Source: Canna indica
Lineage: Eukaryota; Streptophyta; Magnoliopsida; Zingiberales; Cannaceae
Length of the DNA stretch: 64,000 bases
Direction: 5' to 3'
NCBI GenBank assembly: GCA_034359265.1
Contig: CP136891.1
Span: forward strand, 9,500,501 to 9,564,500
In this document: positions 34,401 to 44,391 of the stretch, one piece after another
How the letters are laid out: every line of letters starts with the position of its first letter
Position numbering within the stretch: the stretch's first letter is position 1
Translations under genes and position numbers: made by a program
Notes under the pieces: generated by a model
Told to the model about the DNA's origin: nothing
Seen by the model: only the letters and a program-made list of their open reading frames with translations
Databases searched by the model: none

Positions 34401-37213
34401 CATGTTTACTTTCATGCATGGTTCTCCCAAGTAATAACACAAAAACCTACAAAAAAAGACATGTTGCTCCCATCATAATAGGCTGCATAAATGAGTTGGA
34501 ACATCTAAATGTCCATCAATTATCTGGACTTTAATTGATTTGGGCAAACAGTGAGCATACGACCAACTGCCATTATAGATCAAATAGAGAAGGTTCATGA
34601 TGTGAATGAACACCCTGTACACTTTTGTCTCTGGGTTTCTTTGTACCGTGTAAGGCATTGCTGAAGGGTGCAGTGGTGCACAGATCCATAGCATTCATTT
34701 ATCTTCATGAATTTAAAGTTGGAAATTTTAATTGATCCATGCTATGAAAATTTCCAAATTTCGGTGTTCTGTATAAACAACAAATTTTACAACATAATAA
34801 CAACCCTCTGTTAGGTTAGTGTTGTGCTTCCGTCAATGCCGTGATGGCAACTTCCATTCTTGGAGAAATACTTCTCACCACTCGCATCATCAAAATAAGT
34901 TTTTGGCATGCGATTTAATTTCATTATTGGTTATGAGTTTAGTATGGACCAAAGTAATGGATTTGAATTGCTAGCTACTTTGTCTCCATGAAAGCTATGG
35001 GTTAATAAATTCTTCCACCATATGAATCGAATGCTAGAGAATTCATTTCTACTAAGTATTCTTACTAGGAAATTTTGATACCATAATTCCAATTATTCCT
35101 ATTATTCTGATAAACGCATATTAGCAATCTCAATTGATTTGGTCCTTATATGTAAAAATCTTCTCACTATCATAGTGGATCTTTAAAATAAAAAGAAACA
35201 GAATTTGTATCAAATGAAATATATACTTGGACTTTGTGTATCAGAATGGCTCATAAGAGAAGTATACGTAATTTTTTACGCAAAGATTAAGTTTGAAATT
35301 GTTAGAAGAATTCTTTATCTTTCCCTGAACAACTTCTTCTTTAATGTATTTGGTATTTGGATATTAGGCATGAGTCAATGTTTAGTAATTTTTTTCAATC
35401 ACATAGTAAAATTTCGGCTTTCTGTATCAGAATGGCTCATAAGAGAAATACAGTACGCTATTTTTTTTTACAAAGATTAAGTTTGGAATTGTTAAAAGAA
35501 TCTTTCCCTGAATAACTTTTTCTTTAATGTATTGGAAAAATGATCAAATTTGTCTCTAAAGTATTGAAAAATGTGCAAATTTACCTCTAAACTATGTTTT
35601 TTTTATCAAAATTGTCATCGATGTTACATAATTGGATCATTTTTGCCCTTCGCGTTAACGGAAGTCCACGTTAGCAAACGGAATTTCACGTGGCAAGTGT
35701 AGCTCGGCCACATAAGATGCCGATGGAAAATGACATGTGACAATTATGTAGTGACAAGGACAATTTTGGCCCAAAACATATTTAAAGGGGCAAATATGTA
35801 CTTTAGGGGTAAATTTGTACCCTTTTCAATATTTCAAGGGCAAATTTAATCATTTTTTCTTTTATATATTATTATCATTAATGTGATTCTAATTAACACT
35901 ATAAGAATGATGTTGATATCATCTTTACCAAAACTAAGAAGATATAAGCTTGACTTGTCATTGTAATAAGAAATCAGCCAATATAGTAGGGGTTAGTTCA
36001 GGTCGGATGGATCGAGATTTGGTATGTCTCGATCCCGTCCTAATTTTTGAGTCGGGACGCAAATATGTGTCCCAGTCTTAGTCCTGAATATGAAGTATCG
36101 CAATTGTGTCTCGGTCTCGTCCCGATTTTCAATTGGGACAGGACTATCCCTGAACTTTCGGGTCAGACCGAACCGGACCAGTTACAAATAATTAAATTTA
36201 ATCAAGTTTTTATTTTAGTAATTAAGAAATTTTTTTTTTTTCATCTTTAAAATTTATATTTCTTAAAAAAATTACTTAAGTATTTGTTCAAGTTCTAAGA
36301 TAGAAACCAAACTTGCAAAAATCGTGCAATGAACATAAAACACGTTGTTTGGGCACCATATATATTTTATTCAAGGGAAACGAGCAAAATTTGCCTCTAA
36401 AGTATTGAAAAATGTGCAAATTTACCCCTGAAGTATTGAAAAGGGTATAAATTTGCCCCTAAAGTATTGAAAAATATTTAGATTTACCCCTTTAAATATA
36501 TTTTGGGCCAAAATTATCCTTGTCACTCCATAAATTGCCACATGACATTTTTCATCGTGGCATTTTATGTGGTCGAGCTGCACTTGCCACGTGGGATTTC
36601 GTTTGCTGACGTGGACTTCCGTTAACGAGAAGGGCAAAAATGATCCAATTATGTAATGTCGATGATAATTTAGTAGAAAATATAGTTGAGAAATAAATTT
36701 GCACTTTTTTAATATTTCAGGAGTAAATTTGACTCTTTTCCCTAATGTATTTGGTATTGGATATTAGGCACGAGACAATTTTTAATAATTTCTTTTAATG
36801 TTTACTAAAATTAGGCATGACAGTAATATAAATAATTGTACACCACTTACCTAAATTGTGCTAGAAATTGGCAGTGAATTTTATATTTTTTTAGTCTTGC
36901 TGAAAATTGATAATCTAAACATCTTTTCCAAAAATTTATGATAATCTTGTCCAGGATGGGACCAAGGTCTCTTGGGCATGTGCGTTGGCGAGAAGAGAAA
37001 GCTAAAAATCCCTGCAAAGCTTGGTTATGGTGCTCAAGGATCCCCACCTAGGATTCCAGGTTGGCTTTCTTTAGTTGTTCAAAGTTTGTTACAAAAACTG
37101 GCTACTCAATTATGCTGTATAAACTGACAGGTGGAGCAACCCTAATCTTCGATACGGAGCTTGTTTCCGTCAACGGGAAGTCATCTGATGGTGATGCAGG
37201 CAGCGAGCTATAA
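31409..37213 (+). CDS. FKBP15: FKBP-type peptidyl-prolyl cis-trans isomerase, FKBP15-like
   Basis: Six exons (31409-31460, 31553-31605, 33110-33172, 34243-34333, 36955-37059, 37131-37213) give exactly 447 nt, 148 aa. Residues 1-21 ([20 protein letters not shown]) form a signal peptide, so the product enters the ER. One FKBP domain follows, with the usual marks: [17 protein letters not shown], the [14 protein letters not shown] core with the active-site [14 protein letters not shown], and the [17 protein letters not shown] end. It catalyses proline cis-trans isomerisation during folding of secretory proteins and would be an FK506/rapamycin-binding fold. Length and intron pattern fit plant FKBP15 proteins. 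The C-terminus is DAGSEL rather than a standard KDEL/NEL signal, so ER retention is uncertain. It lies tail to tail with an FKBP62-like pseudogene on the other strand. Confidence 0.93.
35239..35533. repeat. 186-bp tandem duplication in FKBP intron 4
   Basis: TATCAGAATGGCTCATAAGAG occurs at 35239 and 35425. The following text (AAAGATTAAGTTTG, AATTGTTARAAGAAT, CTTTCCCTGAA, TCTTTAATGTATT) is repeated with period about 186. The second copy is interrupted at its TAATGTATT by the Mutator-like insertion and resumes after 36742. Confidence 0.85.
35534..36742. mobile_element. Mutator-like composite element with long inverted arms
   Basis: Two arms of about 325-375 bp (about 35534-35860 and about 36370-36742) are inverted copies of one another, sharing GTTAACGGAAGTCCACGT, CACATAARATGCC and GACAAGGAYAATTTTGGCCC. 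Outer ends GGAAAAATGATCAAATTTG and the complement of ...TTTGACTCTTTTCCC are related. The whole 1209 bp is flanked by the exact 9-bp repeat TAATGTATT (35525-35533 and 36743-36751), as for MULEs. The central 500 bp has no gene; it contains a GGTCGGATGG/GGGTCAGACC-rich patch. Each arm also has its own small inverted ends, so it may have arisen from two MITEs moving as a pair. Confidence 0.8.
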
Positions 37214-37454
37214 CTTTTTACAACAGATTTAAAATGAGCACTTTAACGAATTGAACTCGAACTGACACTCCAGTACCATTGTAGTTTTTTGGGCGAGACT
37301 TGTGTTTAAGATTTTAACTTATGAAATTTGGCTTTGTTTCATTCTGGACTTCCGCAGGCTCACGATGAAGTTTTATCGTATCCGTCTAAAATAATAATAA
37401 TAACCAATGAAATCCTCCCTTCCCATAGGGGCACTAAAATGTGGAGCGCTGAAA
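37214..37454. other. FKBP15 3' UTR
   Basis: The stretch between the FKBP15 stop and the convergent FKBP pseudogene, about 240 bp. AATAATAATAATAACCAATGAAA near 37391 may serve for polyadenylation. Confidence 0.45.
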
Positions 37455-38085
37455 AGCCCTCAGCAAGTTGCAAGAACTGCCTTATTGAACGATGAATGAG
37501 CTATATCGATAAACTTATCACCCTTGGAACAAAGAGCCACAATAAATGGAATAAAAGCCTCTTCATATCCCTTGGAAGCTCTTGCATATTTATCCAGTTT
37601 TGAATAAATGCATTACTCTTCTTTCTTCCTGGCTAAAAGTATGCTAGACGAGAACAGATACCAACCTTTGAAAAAGTTACCATCTCAACTTCAGACATAA
37701 CAGTGAAATTGGCGGAACCAATGCAAGGTCCTGCTTTGATTCAGTGGAATTCTCACCAACGCTTCTTCAAATCCATTACTGCTTGATCAAGACCATCTTC
37801 ACTCACAGTTGGTGCATGGTTAAAACAGGAGAGAGATAAATTATACCTTCATCAGTCTTGAACTCAAATGGTTCCTGCTTATCTTCTAGTCTACCAAGCA
37901 ATTTTACTGCAAATGTAAGATGACAACTAACTGGGCATTAACATTTATTTAAAACATCTTAGATAATATAACTTCTGGATCACTACCTGTCTCGACTACT
38001 CCTTCGTTTGGCCGTTCATACCCTTCTCCTTCCTTGAGAACCTTCTTGTCTCCCCTATGCAAGAGCTTGGGGAGATCACAACTCC
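37455..38085 (-). pseudogene. FKBP62/ROF1-like pseudogene, downstream exons
   Basis: Minus-strand pieces match multi-domain FKBPs. 37988-about 38085 reads KKVLKEGEGYERPNEGVV, the linker before FKBP domain 2, with a correct donor. 37847-37906 reads VKLLGRL...EPFEFKTDE, with conserved acceptor and donor. About 37740-37801 reads DGLDQAVMDLKK. About 37675-37735 reads IGSANFTVMSEVEMVTFSK. About 37455-37600 resembles the TPR entry (KYARASKGYEEA...). Several stops and frameshifts break it and FKBP domain 3 is mostly gone. Exons 1-2 of what looks like the same gene lie at 54753-55238 on the same strand, beyond the pararetrovirus cluster. Confidence 0.72.
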
Positions 38086-39056
38086 CCCATCACCTGAAGC
38101 TGGTCTACCTTTCTAACCAAATGCATCTCTGCTCCAAAAAGAAATCATACATAATATATATGAATTACAAAATTAATTGCAACCTTCATTGTGGTTACAA
38201 TAGCGCTATTAATTGCGACCATCTTCTTGGTCTTTCAGCCTTAGCTAGTGCAGGACAGAAGAAACCTGGCCCCAGAAACATACTCTAATTAACAAGCAAA
38301 ACCAGTGTACAAATAGCGCAACAGCTAATTAACATGCCATTTTTAACGGTAAACTCCACTCCCTCTCCCTCTGATTTTGAAATCACAGCTCCACTTTTAA
38401 GTCGGGCTTCATATATCATTATATCACTGAATAAATAGAGGATATTATCAATTACAGAATTCCCATAAGCCCCACAAGCACGGCAAGCACAGAGTATTAA
38501 ATGCAGCTCCTTGAAGGCAAATTCGCTGGGATATAGTAGCTTCAGTTCACGGTAGCAGCAATAGGCTCAGCTCACTCAATCACATCCTCAAGTATGAAGC
38601 AAAAGGGATGCACTGGCCCATATCCCAGCCAAGAACAGTAGGCTCAATAGCAACTCATGGAAGCCCACCTCGTCTTTCTCTATTTTCTTTTTCTTTTTGT
38701 TTTCGGATTAAATCAAGATCCTGAACCCACAACAAAGGACCCTAACCCATTACCCCTCAAACTAGTGCCCATGATCAGGTAACAGGCAAGGAAGATAATT
38801 ATGTGGGTCATGGGGTGGATACAAGGAGTCCCACGCAGAGGTGAAGGATCACCAGATGGCGGCTTGGGAAGGAGTTGCTTGAGGCAGGTGGGAACTGGAT
38901 TTTGCCAGAAAGGCAGCGGTTCGAGGAGACAATGGAGGAGGGAGATAGTTGGAAGATGCAACTGCATTGGAGGAAGCTGTTGACCCATCAGTGAAATAAA
39001 CGGCGGCGGAGATGGTGATGCAGGTGGTGCTGAGTGTGGAAGAAGATTGCGCAAAC
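38086..39056. other. Spacer without supported gene
   Basis: May include intron remnants of the FKBP62-like pseudogene. A 144-codon minus ORF (38713-39147) is Pro/Leu/Ser-rich and matches nothing recognisable. Confidence 0.4.
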
Positions 39057-39420
39057 TAGAGGTGGCAACAATTTGGATAATCGAATTTTGCATGGATATT
39101 TGAAACCAAAACTGTTTAAAAACTCTATATCCGAATTCCGAAATCAATTAGTTTCTAAATATCCAACGGTTAAACGATTCAAATAGAAGCACATATTTGA
39201 TATATATCAGACTCATAAATGGATATTGGGTTACTAAAAGCTAAAAATTACACATAAAGAGCTGGAACAAAAGATACACAAATATTCAAAACAAAACCAC
39301 TGGACAGGGAGGTATCCAAAACCAAATCAAGATTAAAATTATTTTTAAAATCACTATTTGAAACAAAACCAAATCACAAAATTGTAATCTATAAGCAAAT
39401 TTTACTATCCACCCGTAGTG
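39057..39420. repeat. Possible degenerate hAT-like element
   Basis: Begins TAGAGGTGGCAACA and ends CTATCCACCCGTA, which are loosely inverse, with an AT-rich interior containing GGATATTTGAA/ATATCCGAATT motifs. The 8-bp flanks do not match, so this is a weak call. It directly abuts a clear hAT MITE. Confidence 0.3.
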
Positions 39421-39429
39421 CCATATGAG

Positions 39430-39833
39430 TAGAGCTGGCTATATGGCCTAGCCCGATAGCCCGAAAAATTATTGAGTTCGGGCCGGTCCTCATCGTGCTC
39501 GAGCCATTATCAGGCTAGCCCGATAAGGCCCGAAAAAAATATCGGGCCGAGCCGGGCTAGGTGGTGTAGGCCCAGTAGCCTGATAAGAAATTTATTCATT
39601 ATTACAAATATCGACTATCGGGCTCGAATCAGCCCGATAACCCATTTATAATGGCCCACCTCGGGCCCGTTAACCCTTGATTTTTTTTTCGTGTTATCAG
39701 GCTAAACGAGTCGAGCCATGCTGGCCCGTTATTTTTTGTGCCATGCTGGGCCGATGACTACATGCTTGGATTTTTATTGGGCCAGGCACAAATTTTTTCG
39801 GGCCGGCCTGGCCCGGCATGAATTGCCACCCTA
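39430..39833. mobile_element. hAT-type MITE, 404 bp
   Basis: Ends TAGAGCTGGC ... GCCACCCTA form imperfect inverted repeats. Perfect 8-bp target duplication CATATGAG (39422-39429 and 39834-39841). The interior is full of GCCCGATA / GGGCCGG repeats. No coding potential. Confidence 0.9.
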
Positions 39834-39841
39834 CATATGAG

Positions 39842-40391
39842 GCCAGAAGCAAAGCAGCGCACTGGTGTGGGATAGAGACATCAGCATTTCCAAGAGCTGT
39901 GGTAACTCAACTAGGGATAGGGAAGGGTGGGAAAGCTTGGTGGTGAGCTCAATTAGGGATTGACCCTACTTGCAACTGACAACATTATGGCTCAAGATAT
40001 TGCAATTGGCGGAGGATCTCATCAAAGAACATTTTGCCAGCACGACTACAGAACCTCCTCTTCCTCATTCCTTTATTTTCCCTTTTCCATGATTTTCTCC
40101 TAGGTCAACAATGGATGAGAGGTGGATCTGTTGCTTGGCATCACTATCCCTATCTCTCTTTGTTCTATTCTTCCTTTTCCTTCTCGTCAACTTGTGGGAG
40201 CGATTAGAAATAGAGATGGAGAATGAGGTCATGCTATCGCATCCTTCACTTCTTCCATCTTCTCTCTACCTGTTTTTCTTCTTCCTCTGGATGACTGCTG
40301 TTTTTGCAGCTTATGCTTTTTTCCTCCTTCGTCTTCTCCTTTTGAAGAAGTTTCCTTTGGGTTTTAAGGAAGGAGTCGCCCATGTGGGCTC
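39842..40391. other. Spacer / probable retroelement leader
   Basis: Read on the minus strand from the primer-binding site, the first 280 bp looks like the untranslated leader of an LTR element. No gag-like product is visible. The rest is unassigned. Confidence 0.35.
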
Positions 40392-40625
40392 TGATACCAC
40401 ATGTTATATACTCAAATCGATTGGGTGATTGAGAGATGAAATGGGGAAGGAGAAGTATATGTGGAGTTCAATTAAAAGAAAGACTTCAATTTCATTACAT
40501 CCAATCACAATGAAGCCTAATACCTTGTAGAGACAATCCCTAATATTCTTCTTGATTTACTGTTCATTACAATCTATCTCCCCATATATAAAGAGTTACA
40601 AGTCAAGACTCCAAATTTCCCCTAA
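40392..40625 (-). mobile_element. Truncated LTR with primer-binding site (Copia-like), minus strand
   Basis: On the minus strand, sequence with a TATATATGGGG promoter-like motif ends GAGTATATAACA and is followed by TGTGGTATCAGAGCCC, whose TGGTATCAGAGC part is complementary to the 3' end of initiator tRNA-Met. This is the standard 5' LTR/PBS junction. The DNA below 40392 would be its leader, which makes the 105-codon plus-strand ORF at 40111-40428 doubtful. The LTR is cut at about 40625, where the pararetrovirus DNA begins. Confidence 0.6.
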
Positions 40626-41292
40626 GATGAGTCATCATCAGTCACTCAGCTACCGAAGGAACCGGTAATGGGCCCTGCTATGTACCCACCAGGACTTGGG
40701 TACAACACAACAAATCAATACGGCCAAGTCATGAATGAGTGCATCCACCGCTGGGAAGACAACAACATTGACATCACAAGGGGCTGTGAAAGATGTACTA
40801 TTTGCAAAGAGCCTACAAATCCTAAAATGAGAGCCCACTGCAGAAGCTGCCTAATTACGGTATGTCCAATGTGTTCCCGGTTCAATATGGGGAGACAATT
40901 AACAATTATCAAGTCAAACTTCCCAGTATACAGTGACAAGGAAAACTTGATTAAAGAATTGCTGGATTATACAAAATATCTGCTAGAGGAGAATGCCTTC
41001 ATCAAGACTGAAAACGCTAAGCTCAAGCAAGAAATTGAGCTTCTGAAACAAAAAGAAGACATTGAAGACCTAGAAGAGGAATTCAACAGACTCAGCATTA
41101 AGGAAGAGACGAGGCAAAGAAAAGGCAAATTTCCAGCAACAGACCACAAAACTGATGAAGTAAAAAGGCAAACAGGGATAGTATTCAGAGAAGCAGATAC
41201 TGAAAAGGTAAACAAACTATCCACTACAACAGATCTACCACAAGAGTTCGTTACTTTTGCTGATAAAATAGATCAGCCTAGAGGAAAGAGGA
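40626..41292 (+). pseudogene. EPRV segment 1: coat-protein end, Cys-rich motif, protease linker
   Basis: The frame enters from the coat-protein tail (SSSVTQLPKE), runs through the second Cys-rich motif (CTICKEPTNPKMRAHC then CRSC..CPMC) and a Lys/Glu coiled-coil stretch, and stops before the protease domain. At 41292 it joins the viral leader in reverse orientation, giving an early stop. Near identical to 44.98-45.59 kb on the other strand. Confidence 0.88.
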
Positions 41293-41886
41293 TATACTTC
41301 TAGGCTAGTAAGACCTTAAGATTACGAAAGTATGGAAAATCTTCTCCTTAAATGGGTACTGTTATCCCCGTTATCGCCTATCTTAAGATACGTAATAGCT
41401 TTGAAGTAATATATCAATGTTAAAACACCTCTAGAACTCTTGCAATTAACAAAAACAAGTACAATATACCTGTAATGATCGATTAAGGCTCTGATACCAT
41501 AACCAAAAGGATGCGGAAACGGCTTCTCAAATCGTTCGCAGGTAGTCTGAATACTCGGGAACAAGATGAGGAACACAAGAAAATACTTGAAAGCTTATAT
41601 ATTAGAAACACACTTGAAAAGATTACAAGGTAGGAGAGGTAGAACTTCTGGGATCTCCAGTATGCTCTGCAACTCCGAAGTCTAAGTCTTATATACACTG
41701 AAGGAAACTTAGCGAGGAAGCCTCATAATTGAGTGCGGGTGCTCATTGGGCCCCATCGTCCACTCAGATTATATGCTTTCACCGAAAGTTATGCCTTAGT
41801 ACAATAATTCACACAATTATTTAGTCTTTACAGCTAGCGTGATAGTGACATAAGATGCTTGCTTATCCTGACTTCGTGGGTGGTGT
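41293..41886 (-). promoter_or_regulatory. EPRV intergenic region: promoter, primer site and leader
   Basis: On the minus strand: upstream region, TATATAAG (41688-41695), then about 190 bp to the initiator-tRNA-Met primer site TGGTATCAGAGCC (41487-41499), then leader to the break at 41293. This order matches the intergenic region of badnavirus-like genomes. Further copies lie at 48281-48548 (leader and primer site only) and 50461-50999 (complete with TATATAAG at 50868-50875). Confidence 0.85.
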
Positions 41887-42315
41887 CTAGATGGTGTAGG
41901 TTATGCTCTGCCGGGTACTGTTGATCATCTGATGGCATTGCTTGAGATTCTCGATGTGACGTGAGATGATGTCTACAGCGTCTGATTCCCATTTGTGCTT
42001 GGAGTCAGACTGTTCGACCCGTGCCTTTTGCAGAAAACTTACTGCTATGAGTTTTTCTAATTCGGAGATAGTGCGAAATGTTTGATCCAGGTGGATCCTT
42101 TGAATTTTCTCCGCCCACTTGATTTCTTGCTCATCTGATTTGGGTTTCTTGAATAGTACTTTGCCAGTAAGTCTTTCGAGTTCTTTCATTCCCGTATTGG
42201 TATCAGTTACTCCACCCAGGACTGCCCAATGTTGTGCGTTCGAGATGCTCCTCTTAGTGGTCCAGTACGTGTCTCGGTGTGAGATAGCTTGCATCTGAAG
42301 TCCATCAAATATCAT
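41887..42315 (-). CDS. EPRV ORF downstream of RT/RNase H, 142 aa, unknown function
   Basis: Open from MIFDGLQMQ to SITYTI. Helical, with charged stretches (ELEKLIAVSFLQKA). It lies between the RT ORF and the intergenic promoter. A 3' ORF in this position is seen in tungroviruses but not in typical badnaviruses; sequence similarity to a known product was not recognised. Its 3' half recurs at 49589-49805 (+), and its last codons recur near 51014-51130 (-). Confidence 0.6.
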   Translation of the reverse strand: MIFDGLQMQAISHRDTYWTTKRSISNAQHWAVLGGVTDTNTGMKELERLTGKVLFKKPKSDEQEIKWAEKIQRIHLDQTFRTISELEKLIAVSFLQKARVEQSDSKHKWESDAVDIISRHIENLKQCHQMINSTRQSITYTI

Positions 42316-42399
42316 CCTGTAAAAATTAAAAACAATGGAATATATTATAATTAGTGCGGATCTTAGTAAGGGGGATATCCGCTTCCCCCATAAGGTCTT

Positions 42400-44361
42400 T
42401 CAGAGATTGTCTTCAGCGGGGTACTTCCCCTTCCTTAGTGTCTCGGGGTCCCGTTCTGGTTGTTGATCTGGTCTAATTTTGAACCTTCTTTCAAGTTCAT
42501 CAGTTTCTTCATTTAATTGCTCCATAGCTCCTTGGAACAATTTCTCTTCTTCTAGCATTCGTTCGAAATTTTCTCTTCTTATGTGCTCAAGATCTTCGTC
42601 CTTCTGTCGGGCTCTTGAGCATTCAGGTAGCTCATTTATCTTGGAGCATTCTGCAACTTCTTTGCTCCTGATGCTATCATAATTCTCACTTAAAGTATAG
42701 AATTCTTCATACCTTGCTACTCGTAAAATCACATCTTCACCTTCCTCAAATTCGTCCCAGAAAGGTGGTTCTTCCCATAATGGTGGTGGATTAGGGTTGT
42801 TCTGGCGAGGGTCATATTCATATCTGTAGGTCAAGCCATTTTCCATGACATTTTCAATTGCAGTTTCATTATCCTCTATGATTTCCTGGATCTCATCATC
42901 CCAGGAGTAAAGGGCTTGCGCAGATTCTTCTGGCTTGAAATAATTGCACAGTTTATGAATAATAACACTTAATGACTGAACTACCTTTTGGGGTGCTTGC
43001 TCAGTCTCCTTGATGGCCTCTTCCAAATTTATGAGATTTTTGTTCACAAATTCTGGAATTTCTTCCACGAGTACGAGCTTTGTTGTGAGTCGAGATAGGG
43101 CATCGGCTAATACATTTAGCTTTCCTTCGATGTGCTCGAAATGAATCTGTATGCCAGTTCCAGTTATATAATCGACAAAATTGAGCCATCTTACCCTTGA
43201 CGGCTTATTCTGACTGGATTTATTATAAAAACTAATGATTGCTTGGCAATCAGTTCTTATAGTCATTTCCTGCTTGTCAAGATAGTGTATCTTCAGCGCC
43301 TTCAGAGACTCCATGCATGCGTGGATTTCTGCATCAATTGTTGATTTAATAACAGGGAACTTACCACTTGCGTATGCACAGACTTTCTCAGATTGTCGTC
43401 TGTCATTCTTGCGATGCTTCCATTTGCATACGCCACCCCATCCTTCCATGCAGCCATCAGTTTCCAATATGATGTAGGCGTCAGGGGGAGGTAATTCCAA
43501 GTCAGGTAGGTTTTGCACCAGATGCTTAACCTTGGCGATTATTTCTTTGTCTGATGACTTGATTCTTGTGTCACCATGAGGTCCGGTCTTTGAGTACAGT
43601 GGACCTAAGAGTGTTCCCATCTTTGGAATATAGCTTCGGGCATAGTTGAGTATCCCGAGCCAAGTTCTCATTCCAGTTTTTGTCCTTAGCTCATCTTCCT
43701 CAAAGGATATTATTTTCTTGATAATATGAGGTTGAAGGCGTATCTTACTATTGCCAATAATGGCACCTAAAAATTCTATCTCTTGCGTAGCAATCTTCAT
43801 CTTGGTGGGTGAGAGAATTAAGCCCCACTTTTCACATATCTCAAGCATAGTCTTGAGATGCTTTGCATGATCTTCTTCATTGTTTGAGAAAACCAGAATG
43901 TCGTCAATATATACTGCAATGAACTGTTCAGTTCCTTCAAAACATTTGTCCATTTTCCTCTGAAATATGGACGGAGCATTCTTCAGGCCGAATGGCATGA
44001 CTAGCCATTCATAAAGGCCTCCTGGTACTATAAAAGCTGTCCATGGGATAGACTCTGGATCCATGGCTACTTGGTGAAATCCGCTTTTCAGATCAAATTT
44101 AGAGAATACCTTACTATTCCCTATCTTCTTTAAAATCGTATTGATTCCGGGCAGGCTGTATTGGTCCTTGTATGTGTTGTCGTTCAGTGTCTTGTAGTTA
44201 AAGACCATTCGCTCCTTTCCTTTTACCTCTGCCTTAATGACTGGATCAATCGTAGTACCTGAATTTACTATTATGGCCATAGTCCTGTGTCTACTTGTGC
44301 TAGGCCGAATAGCTCCTATCTGCAATAATGCTTTGACGTGCCTGTCAAATTGCTCCTTCAT
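42400..44361 (-). pseudogene. EPRV reverse transcriptase / RNase H, copy 1
   Basis: 653 codons open from the first Met after the upstream stop. RT motifs in order: KERMVFNYKTLND, FDLKSGFHQVAM, the YIDDILVF active-site box near residue 150, and LSPTKMKI. RNase H motifs follow (ETDGCMEGWGG, DAEIHACMESLKALK, RTDCQAI, ADALSRL). A Glu-rich tail ends in a short linker. In relatives this is continuous with the protease; here a TAG at 44392-44394 separates them. The enzyme region itself is intact. Confidence 0.93.
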
Positions 44362-44391
44362 GGTTGGCGTGATGTGCTTTAAAGGTTTGTC

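Noticed and set aside
38713..39147. 144-codon minus-strand Pro/Leu-rich ORF
   Set aside because: No conserved motif, no supporting promoter or splice context, and it overlaps a repeat-like segment.
40111..40428. 105-codon Leu/Phe-rich ORF as a small membrane protein
   Set aside because: It is antisense to a probable LTR-element leader next to a primer-binding site. The hydrophobicity comes from CTT/TTC-rich DNA.
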